Origin: a virus
DNA: 45,054 nucleotides
IMG/VR virus record: IMGVR_UViG_3300046804_005266
Span: 1 to 45,054 of that record
Direction: 5' to 3' (one strand)
Both the position numbers and the translations under genes were made by a program. The stretch's first letter is position 1. Each line of letters begins with the position of its first letter. A model generated the notes under the pieces. That model saw only the letters and a list, made by a program, of their open reading frames with translations, was not told the DNA's origin and searched no databases. Below are positions 6,639-13,766 of the stretch, in pieces.

Positions 6639-6926
6639 ATGTCAGAAAAAAGAAACTTGCACACGGAATTAGGTATCTCTGATAAACGTATGGATCAGAT
6701 GAGAGAACAAATCATTGAGCAGATTCAGAAGCTTAAAAATGATGATCACGAAACAAATGTATCTTTCTACTCAGAGGTAATAATGAATTGCTCTCATGTA
6801 CCAAACGATATGGAAGAAGCAATTCTTATTGGTATGGTCATGGGCCGGGCACTCATAAGCTATGAGCTGTCAAAAATACCAATCATCGGTAACCTTGCTC
6901 TTGCAGTAATTAATGAAAAAATGTAA
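6639..6926 (+). CDS. Unknown helical protein, possible paralogue of 6174
   Basis: 95 aa, not recognised. Helical: LGISDKRMDQMREQIIEQIQKL, then SFYSEVIMNCSHVPNDMEEAILIGMVMGRAL. Leader AACAATCTAAATAACACACAAA is A-rich. Start-helix similarity (GIS plus a helix ending in Leu/Lys) links it weakly to the preceding gene. Confidence 0.7.
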   Translation: MSEKRNLHTELGISDKRMDQMREQIIEQIQKLKNDDHETNVSFYSEVIMNCSHVPNDMEEAILIGMVMGRALISYELSKIPIIGNLALAVINEKM

Positions 6927-6954
6927 TTGTTAACGCTCTAAAAACACACAGATC

Positions 6955-7092
6955 ATGAGCTTCGTATTCACATTTAAGAAAAGAATGGCAAAAAGTTCCA
7001 TCGTGCACACATTTATCGGCACCTGGAGGGAGTTTGAAAGCAAATTCCCCAATGTAATTATTGTTTCACCAGCACAACCAGTTATAGAGTAA
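6955..7092 (+). CDS. Small ORF, 45 aa
   Basis: Encodes 45 residues, MSFVFTFKKRMAKSS at the start and NVIIVSPAQPVIE at the end. It is preceded by CTCTAAAAACACACAGATC, the same kind of A-rich leader used by neighbours, and its TAA overlaps the next ATG (TAATG at 7090-7094), supporting translational coupling. Function unknown. Confidence 0.6.
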   Translation: MSFVFTFKKRMAKSSIVHTFIGTWREFESKFPNVIIVSPAQPVIE

Positions 7093-7421
7093 TGGGCTAC
7101 ATACAAGAGAATTTCGCAAAGTTTGTACCAGAGATCAGTAGGTACAACAACGGCAGGGTTGCCGTTCAATACAACATGTTGGCCGATGAAGAACCATGGA
7201 AATCCATGGGCATGATGGAACCGGCATGTATGGCTACTATCAATCTTCCTCATGAACATCTTGAAGAAGATGAGGTAATCGTAAAAGATTACTCTGAGAA
7301 CCAGGGCCTGTATGAATGTATGCTTGCTGCCGGCCATATCGGGCCAGAACTCAGACGTGTAAGTTCCGGGTTCATAACTGCACCTGTTTGTAAACTATTG
7401 TTGGACCATCAAAAACTGTAA
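7092..7421 (+). CDS. Unknown protein
   Basis: 109 aa, not recognised. Starts GYIQENFAKFVPEISRYNNG, then an alpha/beta body with ATINLPHEHLEEDEVIVKDYSENQG and a C-terminal helix. Coupled to the 45-aa ORF upstream by a TAATG overlap and followed after one base by a membrane-protein gene. Confidence 0.65.
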   Translation: MGYIQENFAKFVPEISRYNNGRVAVQYNMLADEEPWKSMGMMEPACMATINLPHEHLEEDEVIVKDYSENQGLYECMLAAGHIGPELRRVSSGFITAPVCKLLLDHQKL

Positions 7422-7422
7422 C

Positions 7423-7770
7423 ATGAATAAGTATATGTCAGGACTTGTTACTATTATGGTATTTTTATCGGTAGCATTAAATGTTACCGGTGCACGATTA
7501 GTCCAACGTGCACACCATAATAACACTGAAATAGATGTCAATGGCATCTATTTTCTCTGCACCGCTTTTACATTGGTAAGTATCATAGCATTCTTTATAC
7601 AATTTGACCTGATTGATTTCAGGATCAGTCCAAAAAGAATTGCTTATGCATTCAGATGCTTCAGGAGCTATTACACAAAGGAGAACTTTCGTTCTTCCGG
7701 TGTAATCCGTACCATCATCAACAGTTTTCAGTCATCACATTATTTCTTTTTAAAATCATTCAAAGGATGA
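7423..7770 (+). CDS. Two-TM membrane protein
   Basis: 115 aa. Hydrophobic segments at about 5-25 and 41-62, then a basic cytoplasmic-looking tail (RISPKRIAYAFRCFRSYYTK). First of three consecutive membrane-protein genes. Its TGA overlaps the ATG of the next gene. Function not recognised. Confidence 0.65.
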   Translation: MNKYMSGLVTIMVFLSVALNVTGARLVQRAHHNNTEIDVNGIYFLCTAFTLVSIIAFFIQFDLIDFRISPKRIAYAFRCFRSYYTKENFRSSGVIRTIINSFQSSHYFFLKSFKG

Positions 7771-7967
7771 AAGTAAATCAATACAATTGGAACTGGTGGT
7801 TTGTATTATCAACCATCGGTTTCATTGTATTGGTAAATCTTAGCGGATTTTTACCAATACAACTGCCGGAAGAAAATGAGATCAGTTTAACAATATTGTG
7901 GATCATCTGGTTCTTACAATTCCTTGTATGCATGTACATAGGAATGAAACCAAGTGACGATAACTAA
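7767..7967 (+). CDS. Small two-TM membrane protein
   Basis: 66 aa from the ATG at 7767, chosen because it forms an ATGA overlap with the upstream gene; a longer in-frame extension to 7656 would run inside that gene. Two hydrophobic segments (about 11-27 and 40-59), Trp-rich (NQYNWNWWF). Function unknown. Confidence 0.65.
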   Translation: MKVNQYNWNWWFVLSTIGFIVLVNLSGFLPIQLPEENEISLTILWIIWFLQFLVCMYIGMKPSDDN

Positions 7968-7981
7968 AAAAACATTATACA

Positions 7982-8224
7982 ATGGATTACAATAGTTTAT
8001 TTCGGTTTTGTGTACACTTACTCCAAGTTTGGGCCAAGATGACAAATATGACATATGAAGAAATTAACATTTGGATATTTGTGATCATTGAACCTATCTT
8101 GTTTTTTCTAATGTGCATTGTGATCATTTATCAATTCTCAAAAATCAAAACACTCAATAAGATTTATGCAACATTTTCTCGACAAGAAGGGTCTCTCGAT
8201 GACCCAGGCACAGACAGTAAGTAA
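7982..8224 (+). CDS. Small single-TM protein
   Basis: 80 aa. One strong membrane helix (about 30-54, IWIFVIIEPILFFLMCIVII) with an amphipathic N-terminus and a polar tail. The last 20 codons overlap the start of the gene at 8166 in another frame. Completes the membrane-protein trio. Confidence 0.6.
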   Translation: MDYNSLFRFCVHLLQVWAKMTNMTYEEINIWIFVIIEPILFFLMCIVIIYQFSKIKTLNKIYATFSRQEGSLDDPGTDSK

Positions 8225-9095
8225 TCTGTGCAACCAGGCAGCTAATGAAATGCTCGTAGACCTGGATATGATCAACAACTCCACCAAGACGTTGGAGTTC
8301 AATGGTAAGACCCTCAAAAAGCAGGAAGGACATCGTATTCCTACTACTATTGAGGATAACTTAGCTACTATTGGTGACTACCGGGCATGCCAGGCTTTCC
8401 TTATGGAACAGATCAAGGCCAAGGATCAGTTACTGACTGCAGCTAAGAATGCTCAGTTTGCTGCTACTGAACTGCCACCGATGATGCCGGAGATGCGGAG
8501 AACTCCTCTTATTGAACCTGTAAGGGATCAGTGGGGTTGGGATCAGCTCACCAAAGCTGAACTGGCTGAGTACTGGCAGACAGAAGCTAAAGCTGCTGTT
8601 ATTGGCCAATTCATCCACCGTGGAGGTAAATTGGATCAGCTTCGTAAGGAGTTGCCAAAGATCGAACCTCTTGAGTGGTTTGTAGCTCCTGGCCATGAAG
8701 GTAAAGCTCACCCTGTAAAGGTTGAGGTTCACCATAATCAGATGGAGCTGTGGGACCTGCATGAGAGTCTTTCCAATCTTCACCGGGAGCTGGAGCAGCG
8801 TGTAAACTACTTCAAGGCCAAGGTAAAAAACCTTGTAACTTTGAAGAATGCTGAGATAGCTAATGAGAATGCTCAGAAGCTGGCCGATGACAATGCTCAC
8901 AATTCTGTTCTCCGTGAGGAGTACCAGAAAGAGTACAAGAAGTGGGTAGAGAATCAGCAGATGCTCCAGAAGAAGTTCGAGGCTGAAAGGCTTGAGACTC
9001 TTCGTGAAATATCAGCCCTCAGAATCCAGGTAGACCCGAGGTTCCAATCAATAGTTGATGAGCTTCTGGGTAAAGATAAGGAAGAGGATCAATAG
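8166..9095 (+). CDS. Unknown protein with C-terminal coiled coil
   Basis: 309 aa, not recognised. An alpha-helical N-terminal part, a middle Trp-containing domain (VRDQWGWDQLTKAELAEYWQTEAKA), then a long coiled coil (about 195-300) rich in Glu/Lys/Gln. The ATG at 8166 lies inside the previous gene; an in-frame ATG at 8199 (TQAQTVSNL) is an alternative that would shorten the overlap. Codon choice is unusually T/C-ending. A terminator hairpin follows at 9102. A structural or scaffold role would fit, but there is no direct evidence. Confidence 0.75.
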   Translation: MQHFLDKKGLSMTQAQTVSNLCNQAANEMLVDLDMINNSTKTLEFNGKTLKKQEGHRIPTTIEDNLATIGDYRACQAFLMEQIKAKDQLLTAAKNAQFAATELPPMMPEMRRTPLIEPVRDQWGWDQLTKAELAEYWQTEAKAAVIGQFIHRGGKLDQLRKELPKIEPLEWFVAPGHEGKAHPVKVEVHHNQMELWDLHESLSNLHRELEQRVNYFKAKVKNLVTLKNAEIANENAQKLADDNAHNSVLREEYQKEYKKWVENQQMLQKKFEAERLETLREISALRIQVDPRFQSIVDELLGKDKEEDQ

Positions 9096-9101
9096 GATGG
9101 T

Positions 9102-9140
9102 AGTACCGGTATAAGCACAAGCTGACTGCCGGTACTTTTA
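9102..9140 (+). terminator. Terminator after gene 8166
   Basis: AGTACCGG (9102-9109) and CCGGTACT (9129-9136) pair perfectly across a 19-nt loop and are followed by TTTTATA. Confidence 0.6.
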
Positions 9141-9455
9141 TACCTACCGAGTAAGGTCTTTATAAATAAAAACAAATTATCTAACAATTTGGAGAAAACA
9201 TCTGGTCACAGGTTCGAGCCCTGTCAAGCATAGCTTGTAGCTCAGTTGGTTAGAGCGGATGTCTACTAATACCGCTTCTCTGCAAATTCATAAAACCATT
9301 AGGGGCCCAGGCACCCTCGTAGTACAGGTTATCCTCCAGAAGAGGAACAATTGGACTACAACTACATCTTGGTTTTTGACTTTGCCTTTGTTGCAGAGAA
9401 GGTCTTTGTCCTTGTTGTTGATTTTGATTTTATCTATTCACCTTACCGGTAGGTA
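9141..9455 (+). ncRNA. Structured RNA containing a circularly permuted tRNA
   Basis: The 3' half of a tRNA precedes its 5' half. 9198-9202 ACATC is the 3' strand of the anticodon stem, 9203-9207 a 5-nt variable loop, 9208-9224 the T arm (ACAGG-TTCGAGC-CCTGT), 9225-9229 CAAGC. After ATA come 9233-9237 GCTTG (5-bp acceptor-like stem), TA, D arm GCTC-AGTTGGTTA-GAGC (9240-9256), G, then GATGT (9258-9262), the exact complement of ACATC. The anticodon loop is thus open and the acceptor stem closed by a 3-nt loop. Flanks add 11 further pairs (9186-9196 with 9276-9288, TG bulge) and an outer 16-bp helix (9141-9157 with 9440-9455, one bulged A). CTTCTCTGCAA (9275-9285) can alternatively pair with TTGCAGAGAAG (9391-9401). 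The anticodon is undefined. The stretch between 9289 and 9439 has no gene. Confidence 0.65.
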
Positions 9456-9491
9456 ACATTTTATTATTTATAGCATTTCTAAAACTGTTTT

Positions 9492-10184
9492 ATGGAACAA
9501 GCACCTGTAACAAAAACTTGTAAGAATTGTAAAGAAACAAAAGAACTTGAACTTTTTATAAAGGCAAAAGCTTCAAAATTTGGTAGGAGTAATTGGTGTA
9601 AAAAATGTGATGCAGAAAGAGCACGTCAACGTAGACGTGGTGAATATGAAAAAAAAAATGTAAATCAAGATAGTTTTAGCCATGAGGAATATTTATTACT
9701 AAAAACTTGTAAACACTGTAATATACCATTAACTCTAATATCAAGAAGTAAAAGATATGCACATATTAAAAGATACAGATGTAAATCTTGTCACAATAAA
9801 AAAAAGAGGGAGTATAGATCTCTTCCTCATGTTAAAATAAAAGAAGCTGAACAGACAAGACGTTATTATGATAAACACAAAGAAAGACTTCTTAAAAGAG
9901 GATCAGAAATTAAAAAAAGGGCGTATGCTGAGAATACTGAGAAGTTTAAAAAAAGACTTGCTGAATATTATAATAAAGTAAAAAATACAGAAGAGTTTAA
10001 ACAAAAGGGGAAGGAATATCGAAATAAACAAAAAGAAACATTGAGTGAAATTTATATAAGAAGATTTCTTCGCAGACAGTATGATATTCCGTACCAGAAA
10101 ATTACTGATGAACAAGTAAAATTAAAAAGAGAATCAATTTTATTACACAGAGAGTATAAACAACTAAAACAACAACTACAATGA
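9492..10184 (+). CDS. Zinc-ribbon, basic coiled-coil protein (likely mobile gene)
   Basis: 230 aa. Two CxxC...CxxC zinc modules: CKNC/CKKC (about residues 10-40) and CKHC/CKSC (about 73-101). A long, very basic helical segment follows (about 105-230, rich in Lys, Arg, Tyr). The N-terminal module (TCKNCKETKELELF...WCKKCDAERARQRR) matches the zinc-ribbon preceding many phage HNH homing endonucleases, but I see no HNH or GIY-YIG catalytic core. AT-rich, Lys as AAA, no CCGG site, so it looks foreign against native neighbours. It sits directly after the permuted-tRNA element, which suggests an association like an intron-linked or DNA-binding mobile factor. Overlaps the next start by 4 bp. Confidence 0.65.
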   Translation: MEQAPVTKTCKNCKETKELELFIKAKASKFGRSNWCKKCDAERARQRRRGEYEKKNVNQDSFSHEEYLLLKTCKHCNIPLTLISRSKRYAHIKRYRCKSCHNKKKREYRSLPHVKIKEAEQTRRYYDKHKERLLKRGSEIKKRAYAENTEKFKKRLAEYYNKVKNTEEFKQKGKEYRNKQKETLSEIYIRRFLRRQYDIPYQKITDEQVKLKRESILLHREYKQLKQQLQ

Positions 10185-10405
10185 GTCTAAAACAACTAAG
10201 CGACTATGCAGAAATGCAAGCATGTAAAGCAGATGTAGCTGCACTAAGGGACCACTACAAGAAAGAGTGGAGTTCTAACAAGGACATGAAATCTGGCCAG
10301 ATGTTACTGAGTGTGATCAAGTGCAGGATGAACATGGTGAGAACAGAGATAATGGCCTCTGCTCGTACCGGTACACCTCCGAATGTGAGTTACTTTGAAG
10401 ATTAA
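10181..10405 (+). CDS. Small unknown protein
   Basis: 74 aa, not recognised. All-helical (LSDYAEMQACKADVAALRDHYKKEW; SGQMLLSVIKCRMN), with two cysteines. Starts in an ATGA overlap with the zinc-ribbon gene and is followed by a clear terminator at 10429. Confidence 0.65.
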   Translation: MSLKQLSDYAEMQACKADVAALRDHYKKEWSSNKDMKSGQMLLSVIKCRMNMVRTEIMASARTGTPPNVSYFED

Positions 10406-10428
10406 TGTAGGCAGGGGGCTGTTTACCA

Positions 10429-10467
10429 AAAGGGTGTCATGTAATGTGGCACCCTTTATCTTTTAAT
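10429..10467 (+). terminator. Terminator after 10181 gene
   Basis: AAAGGGTGTC (10429-10438) pairs with GGCACCCTTT (10448-10457), ten pairs with one G-U, 9-nt loop, then ATCTTTT. Confidence 0.65.
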
Positions 10468-10483
10468 CTAAAAACATACGGTA

Positions 10484-11443
10484 ATGAAAGAGAATCCGAA
10501 GATAGAGGGGCTTTACACTACAGGTTATCAGGTACAATGTCCATCACCAAGGCCTCGTAATTGGGAACAGTTAATGAATATTGCTACTGGTAAAAACGCA
10601 GGTTCAACTGGATCAGAAGATGCTTGGTACAAAATAGAACATGGTGATTGGGATGCTAATGGATTAGCTTATGAAAATCTACCAAAAGTTTCTTTTGAGC
10701 ATTGGGAAAAGATGTTACTTGAACACAAAGCAAGAGTGGAAAGAGGTCTTGTAAAGAATCTTACACCTAACCTTACATACAGTAGCTTTCGTCCCGGTAT
10801 GTCAATAAAGCAACTTACTTATGGTGTTATTCATCCTACATCAAAAGAAGAAGCAAAAGAACTACTGAAGATCTTTCATGATCTTGGCCTGAAGTGGTGT
10901 AATGGAAATAGCTACCTTGATGAAGATAGTTACAATGAAGATTCTGATAATATAGGTGATGATACATGCTATTGGCCAACGGATGGTACACACTGTGATC
11001 TTCAGTATTTTATTGACGATGGAGCAAGAATCTACAGAGCATACGAGGTGATCAATGCTTACAAAAAATCACCTATAGGCTGGACACCAGGATGCTCGTG
11101 GAGACATAAGGACGATACTTGTGGTTTATCTATTAGTGTGCATGCAAACTATGCAGGAGATGAGTATTTTGTTGACTATGGTGAACATGGAACAAATTGG
11201 GTATCAATTTATGTTATAAACAAATGCTTTGAAACAGGTGTTTGGGTAGAAGTAAAAGATCACGAAACAAAACAATCAATTATTAACAAACAATCAAAAA
11301 CAAACGAAAATGCCAAGGACAAAGAAATCAGTATCGGTAGAGACACCAGCAACAGCAACCCAGGTATCGCAGCGTACTTATCTGGAGATCAGGAAAGAAT
11401 CACAACAGGACAGAGACGAAAGGGTTCTGCAGTACGAGGTTAA
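10484..11443 (+). CDS. Unknown protein with apparent stop-loss extension
   Basis: 319 aa, not recognised. The first ~270 residues form a globular protein rich in Trp, Tyr, Asp (WYKIEHGDWDANGLAYENLP, SFEHWEKMLLEHKARVERG, a CYWPTDGTHCDLQYFIDDG segment). The last ~48 residues look unnatural: the sequence from about 11277 reads like an A-rich intergenic leader (TCAATTATTAACAAAC...) and then runs 134 bp into the next gene in another frame. If the CAA at about 11271-11276 was once TAA, the ancestral protein ended near VKDHETK. The leader TTAATCTAAAAACATACGGTA is A-rich. Confidence 0.7.
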   Translation: MKENPKIEGLYTTGYQVQCPSPRPRNWEQLMNIATGKNAGSTGSEDAWYKIEHGDWDANGLAYENLPKVSFEHWEKMLLEHKARVERGLVKNLTPNLTYSSFRPGMSIKQLTYGVIHPTSKEEAKELLKIFHDLGLKWCNGNSYLDEDSYNEDSDNIGDDTCYWPTDGTHCDLQYFIDDGARIYRAYEVINAYKKSPIGWTPGCSWRHKDDTCGLSISVHANYAGDEYFVDYGEHGTNWVSIYVINKCFETGVWVEVKDHETKQSIINKQSKTNENAKDKEISIGRDTSNSNPGIAAYLSGDQERITTGQRRKGSAVRG

Positions 11444-11666
11444 AGACAACCTCAACAACCTGATGGCTGATATCGAGGCAACACAGCGTAAATTGGATAA
11501 TGTACTCAGGAGCCGGGAAGAGTTGATGTGTGTACCAAATGTAGACTGGAACAGGATCGTTTCTGCAGACAAAGACATCGAAGCGTACAGGGCCGGCCTT
11601 GACAGGCTGAAGAACTACCGTAACACATACTTCCCTAACTGGAGGGATCTGGTAGTACAGGACTAA
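11310..11666 (+). CDS. Unknown coiled-coil protein
   Basis: 118 aa, not recognised. A low-complexity basic N-terminus (MPRTKKSVSVETPATATQ) then a coiled coil (RDERVLQYEVKDNLNNLMAD...IEATQRKLDNVLRSREEL). The start context AAAAACAAACGAAAATG is an ideal A-rich leader, although it lies inside the 3' extension of the upstream frame. A terminator follows at 11687. Confidence 0.7.
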   Translation: MPRTKKSVSVETPATATQVSQRTYLEIRKESQQDRDERVLQYEVKDNLNNLMADIEATQRKLDNVLRSREELMCVPNVDWNRIVSADKDIEAYRAGLDRLKNYRNTYFPNWRDLVVQD

Positions 11667-11686
11667 TCATTTGATCTATTGTAACA

Positions 11687-11722
11687 AGCCGGGGATGTAA
11701 CAGTCTCCGGCTATTTTCTTTT
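11687..11722 (+). terminator. Terminator after 11310 gene
   Basis: AGCCGGGGA (11687-11695) pairs with TCTCCGGCT (11704-11712), nine pairs with one G-U and an 8-nt loop, then ATTTTCTTTTT. Confidence 0.7.
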
Positions 11723-11748
11723 TAACCTTACACACAAAACAAAAAGAA

Positions 11749-12012
11749 ATGGGATACTATATCAACCAGGACAGCCGGGGATTACCTTTGGGTACAAGTG
11801 CTGCAGAAAAGACAAGATCCTTAGTAGCAGATGGTGCAACCATAATATCCGGTGATAACTTTGTACCAAACATGATATGTGTAATCAACAACGGTGCATT
11901 TGGTGCAGCAGCATATTGCTATGATGAACAAGAGTACCTTGCATTTGATTATGCTGATGGCCGGGAAAAAACCTGGTTACAGTATGAACATGCTAAAGAT
12001 CTGGCAAAATAA
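11749..12012 (+). CDS. Small unknown protein
   Basis: 87 aa, not recognised. Starts MGYYINQDSRGLPLGTSAAEKT, a Gly/Ala-rich middle (VINNGAFGAAAYCYDEQEYLAF) and a helical end. The N-terminus and the DxxREKTWLxY end resemble a family of short phage proteins of unknown role. Leader CACACAAAACAAAAAGAA is A-rich. The tmRNA gene begins 52 bp downstream. Confidence 0.7.
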   Translation: MGYYINQDSRGLPLGTSAAEKTRSLVADGATIISGDNFVPNMICVINNGAFGAAAYCYDEQEYLAFDYADGREKTWLQYEHAKDLAK

Positions 12013-12064
12013 AATTACCTTTACATCCCGGTTAGGAAACTGATTGGGGTGCATTATTACAACT

Positions 12065-12455
12065 GGGGGTGACACAGATTTTGATTGCATAGAGTGTGTT
12101 GAATGGGCAAGCAGAACAATGGTGTTGAGTTTAAAGCGAACACACTAACAACAAATGCAAATACTACAAGTATTTCTCGTCAGGAAGAAGGTGCACGTAT
12201 CATAAATATGTGCTTTGCAAATGCTGAAGAAGCAGTAGCTGCCTAATTCGAAACACTACGGTATAGACGTGTAGGCATGGGATAAGCCGTTATGAGGATG
12301 AGTAACAGATCTCGTCATAAATCCCTTTACAAAACTGTAATAGTTGCTGATTTACAATCAGATAGTCTAAAGACAGTAGACGATAATCTTTAGTCAAGCT
12401 TGTAACTCAGGAGATAAACATATGTAAGACCTCGGGGCAGTGCCGAGCACCTCCA
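12065..12455 (+). ncRNA. ssrA: tmRNA (transfer-messenger RNA)
   Basis: Acceptor GGGGGTG (12065-12071) pairs with CACCTCC (12448-12454, one G-U) and A is the discriminator. A D-like region (GATTTTGATTG) follows. Helix P2 is TTGCATA (12085-12091) with TATGTAA (12421-12427). Then GAC and a T stem CTCGG/CCGAG (12431-12447). The resume codon is probably GCA at 12157, nucleotide 93 of the RNA, close to position 90 in E. coli. The frame runs ANTTSISRQE... to ...NAEEAVAA and TAA at 12244-12246, 29 codons. A shorter 9-residue tag from the GCA at 12217 (ANAEEAVAA) is possible. Oddities: the T loop is GGCAGTG, not TTCRANY, and CCA is not encoded (ACAA). It rescues stalled ribosomes with SmpB; an encoded copy could support phage translation late in infection. 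Confidence 0.85.
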
Positions 12456-12461
12456 CAAAAA

Positions 12462-12494
12462 TTTGTCACTTCCACTTTTTGTTATTATCTTTAC
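12462..12494 (+). promoter_or_regulatory. Promoter for HNH gene at 12508
   Basis: TTTG (12462-12465), 20 nt, TATCTTTAC (12486-12494), beginning 7 bases after the tmRNA discriminator. Its position argues for starting the HNH protein at 12508 rather than at the upstream in-frame ATG at 12463, which lies in the promoter. Confidence 0.6.
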
Positions 12495-12507
12495 AAAAAA
12501 ATGTAAA

Positions 12508-13050
12508 ATGGTAACAGAAAGTGTGAAGAGACGAATATTACCTTATCTAAAGAATATAAACTCAGTAGACTGTATCTTGTATAAAAAACTTGGAGCAAGT
12601 GGTTATGGGGATATACAAGAGGTACAAAATGGAAAAAAGAAGCACCATTTAGCACATAGGGCAGCTTATGAACTTTATTATACACAAGAAATACCAGAAG
12701 GTAAAATAGTACTTCATTCATGTGATGTACCTGCTTGTGTAAACCCTTTACATTTATCTATAGGTACACATGCTGATAATGTTGCTGATAAGGTAAATAA
12801 AGATAGGCAAGCCAAAGGAAGAAAGAATGGAAGATACAAACATGGTCATTTTGCAAATCATGATCATGTTGAGAAAGTAATCGAATTTCAATCTATTTGC
12901 AATAGAGCATTATCAAAAGATCAGGTAATAAAAATTAAAGAACTTTTGAAATCTAATTTGATGAAATGTTCAGAGATTGCAAAACAGTTTGATGTAAAAG
13001 AAACAGTAATCAGAGATATAAGCTGCGGTAGAACTTACAAAAATGTATAG
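12508..13050 (+). CDS. HNH_3-type homing endonuclease
   Basis: 180 aa from 12508. An HNH_3 domain occupies about residues 30-105: HLAHRAAYELYY, then VLHSCDVPACVNPLHLSIGT, with the Cys, His and Asn-Pro-Leu-His (NPLH) residues of the zinc-loop HNH family, then a THADNVADKVNKDRQAKGR helix. A C-terminal HTH-like region (about 135-180, EIAKQFDVKETVIRDISCGRTY) is typical of IENR1/NUMOD-type DNA-binding segments. AT-rich with no CCGG. It lies between tmRNA and tRNA-Arg, as free-standing homing genes often do beside conserved RNA genes. Confidence 0.8.
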   Translation: MVTESVKRRILPYLKNINSVDCILYKKLGASGYGDIQEVQNGKKKHHLAHRAAYELYYTQEIPEGKIVLHSCDVPACVNPLHLSIGTHADNVADKVNKDRQAKGRKNGRYKHGHFANHDHVEKVIEFQSICNRALSKDQVIKIKELLKSNLMKCSEIAKQFDVKETVIRDISCGRTYKNV

Positions 13051-13093
13051 AGTCCACCCGGGTCCACAAGACAGCTTGGAAAGACAAGCAAAT

Positions 13094-13170
13094 GTTCCGG
13101 TAGCTCAGTGGGATAGAGCATCAGCCTTCTAAGCTGTGGGTCGAAGGTTCGATTCCTTCCCGGAGTACCA
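13094..13170 (+). tRNA. tRNA-Arg(TCT)
   Basis: Cloverleaf: acceptor GTTCCGG with CCGGAGT (two G-U), TA, D arm GCTC-AGTGGGATA-GAGC, anticodon arm TCAGC-CTTCTAA-GCTGT (one T-T mismatch), variable loop GGGTC, T arm GAAGG-TTCGATT-CCTTC, discriminator A, CCA encoded. Anticodon TCT reads AGA, a codon used heavily in this genome's small genes, which suggests codon supplementation. Confidence 0.95.
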
Positions 13171-13361
13171 AAAACAATATCTACCTCTATGTGCCCCCGG
13201 CAGAGGCTAAGGAAGAACCGTACTGCACTATGGTAACTCGGGTATTGTTTTACTTTATTCAGCCAAGGTGCTGAGTATTCGCAACCCGGAAGATGGTAGG
13301 AAGTGATTGATCCTACTGTCTCCGGGTATTTTTATTGTTTAACCTTTAAAATGTAATATAC
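13171..13361. other. Gap after tRNA-Arg
   Basis: 191 bases with no gene. It contains the terminator hairpin at 13284-13336 and the A-rich leader of the next gene; I see nothing else. Confidence 0.6.
13284..13336 (+). terminator. Two-part terminator hairpin
   Basis: ACCCGGA (13284-13290) with TCCGGGT (13321-13327), plus inner TAGGA (13297-13301) with TCCTA (13311-13315), then ATTTTTATTG. Ends the tRNA region transcript. Confidence 0.7.
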
Positions 13362-13766
13362 ATGAAAGAAACAAAACCAGTACAGGTAACAATTGTTGAT
13401 GAACAAAATATAGTTGAGATGACTTTAAAAGCTACTACATTATCTGATGATTTTGTAGACCAAGAACTTGAAGATGCTGCTAACGAATGGGTAGATTCAC
13501 ACTATATTAAAGGTGCGGAATATTTTAAAACAAAAAGAGGTGCAGCTACCCCCAAAAGTGGATTTATAGCAGGTGCTAATTGGAAAGCTAAACAATTATC
13601 TACTCATGCTATTGAGTTTGCTAAATGGATAATAGAAAATTATTGGTCATTGGATGATAATAGTATGTGGTATGATAGAACTAAAGTACATCCTGGTCAA
13701 CATTATGATGGATCAATAACAAGTGAACAACTATACGAATTATGGCAACAGAGCAAGAAGAAATGA
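13362..13766 (+). CDS. Unknown protein, tandem relative of 13742
   Basis: 134 aa, not recognised. Starts ETKPVQVTIVDEQNIVEMTL, then an AANEWVDSHY...GFIAGANWKAKQ helical unit also seen in the next gene (NAGRSYVDRNF...FIAGWEECMKF), and a Trp-rich C-terminus (WIIENYWSLDDNSMWYD). The AG-W motif is frequent in small phage proteins of unknown role. Leader TTAACCTTTAAAATGTAATATAC is A-rich. Confidence 0.7.
   Translation: MKETKPVQVTIVDEQNIVEMTLKATTLSDDFVDQELEDAANEWVDSHYIKGAEYFKTKRGAATPKSGFIAGANWKAKQLSTHAIEFAKWIIENYWSLDDNSMWYDRTKVHPGQHYDGSITSEQLYELWQQSKKK

Noticed and set aside
9263-9439. Group I intron assignment for the sequence around the permuted tRNA
   Set aside because: GGACTACA (9353-9360) and AAGGTCTTTGTCC (9399-9411) weakly resemble conserved P7 strands, but I cannot draw P3, P4-P6 or a P1 with U-G at a splice site, so it is mentioned only as a testable possibility.
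12463-12507. Longer start for the HNH gene
   Set aside because: It would lie within a clear promoter and 3' of the tmRNA end; 12508 has the correct context.
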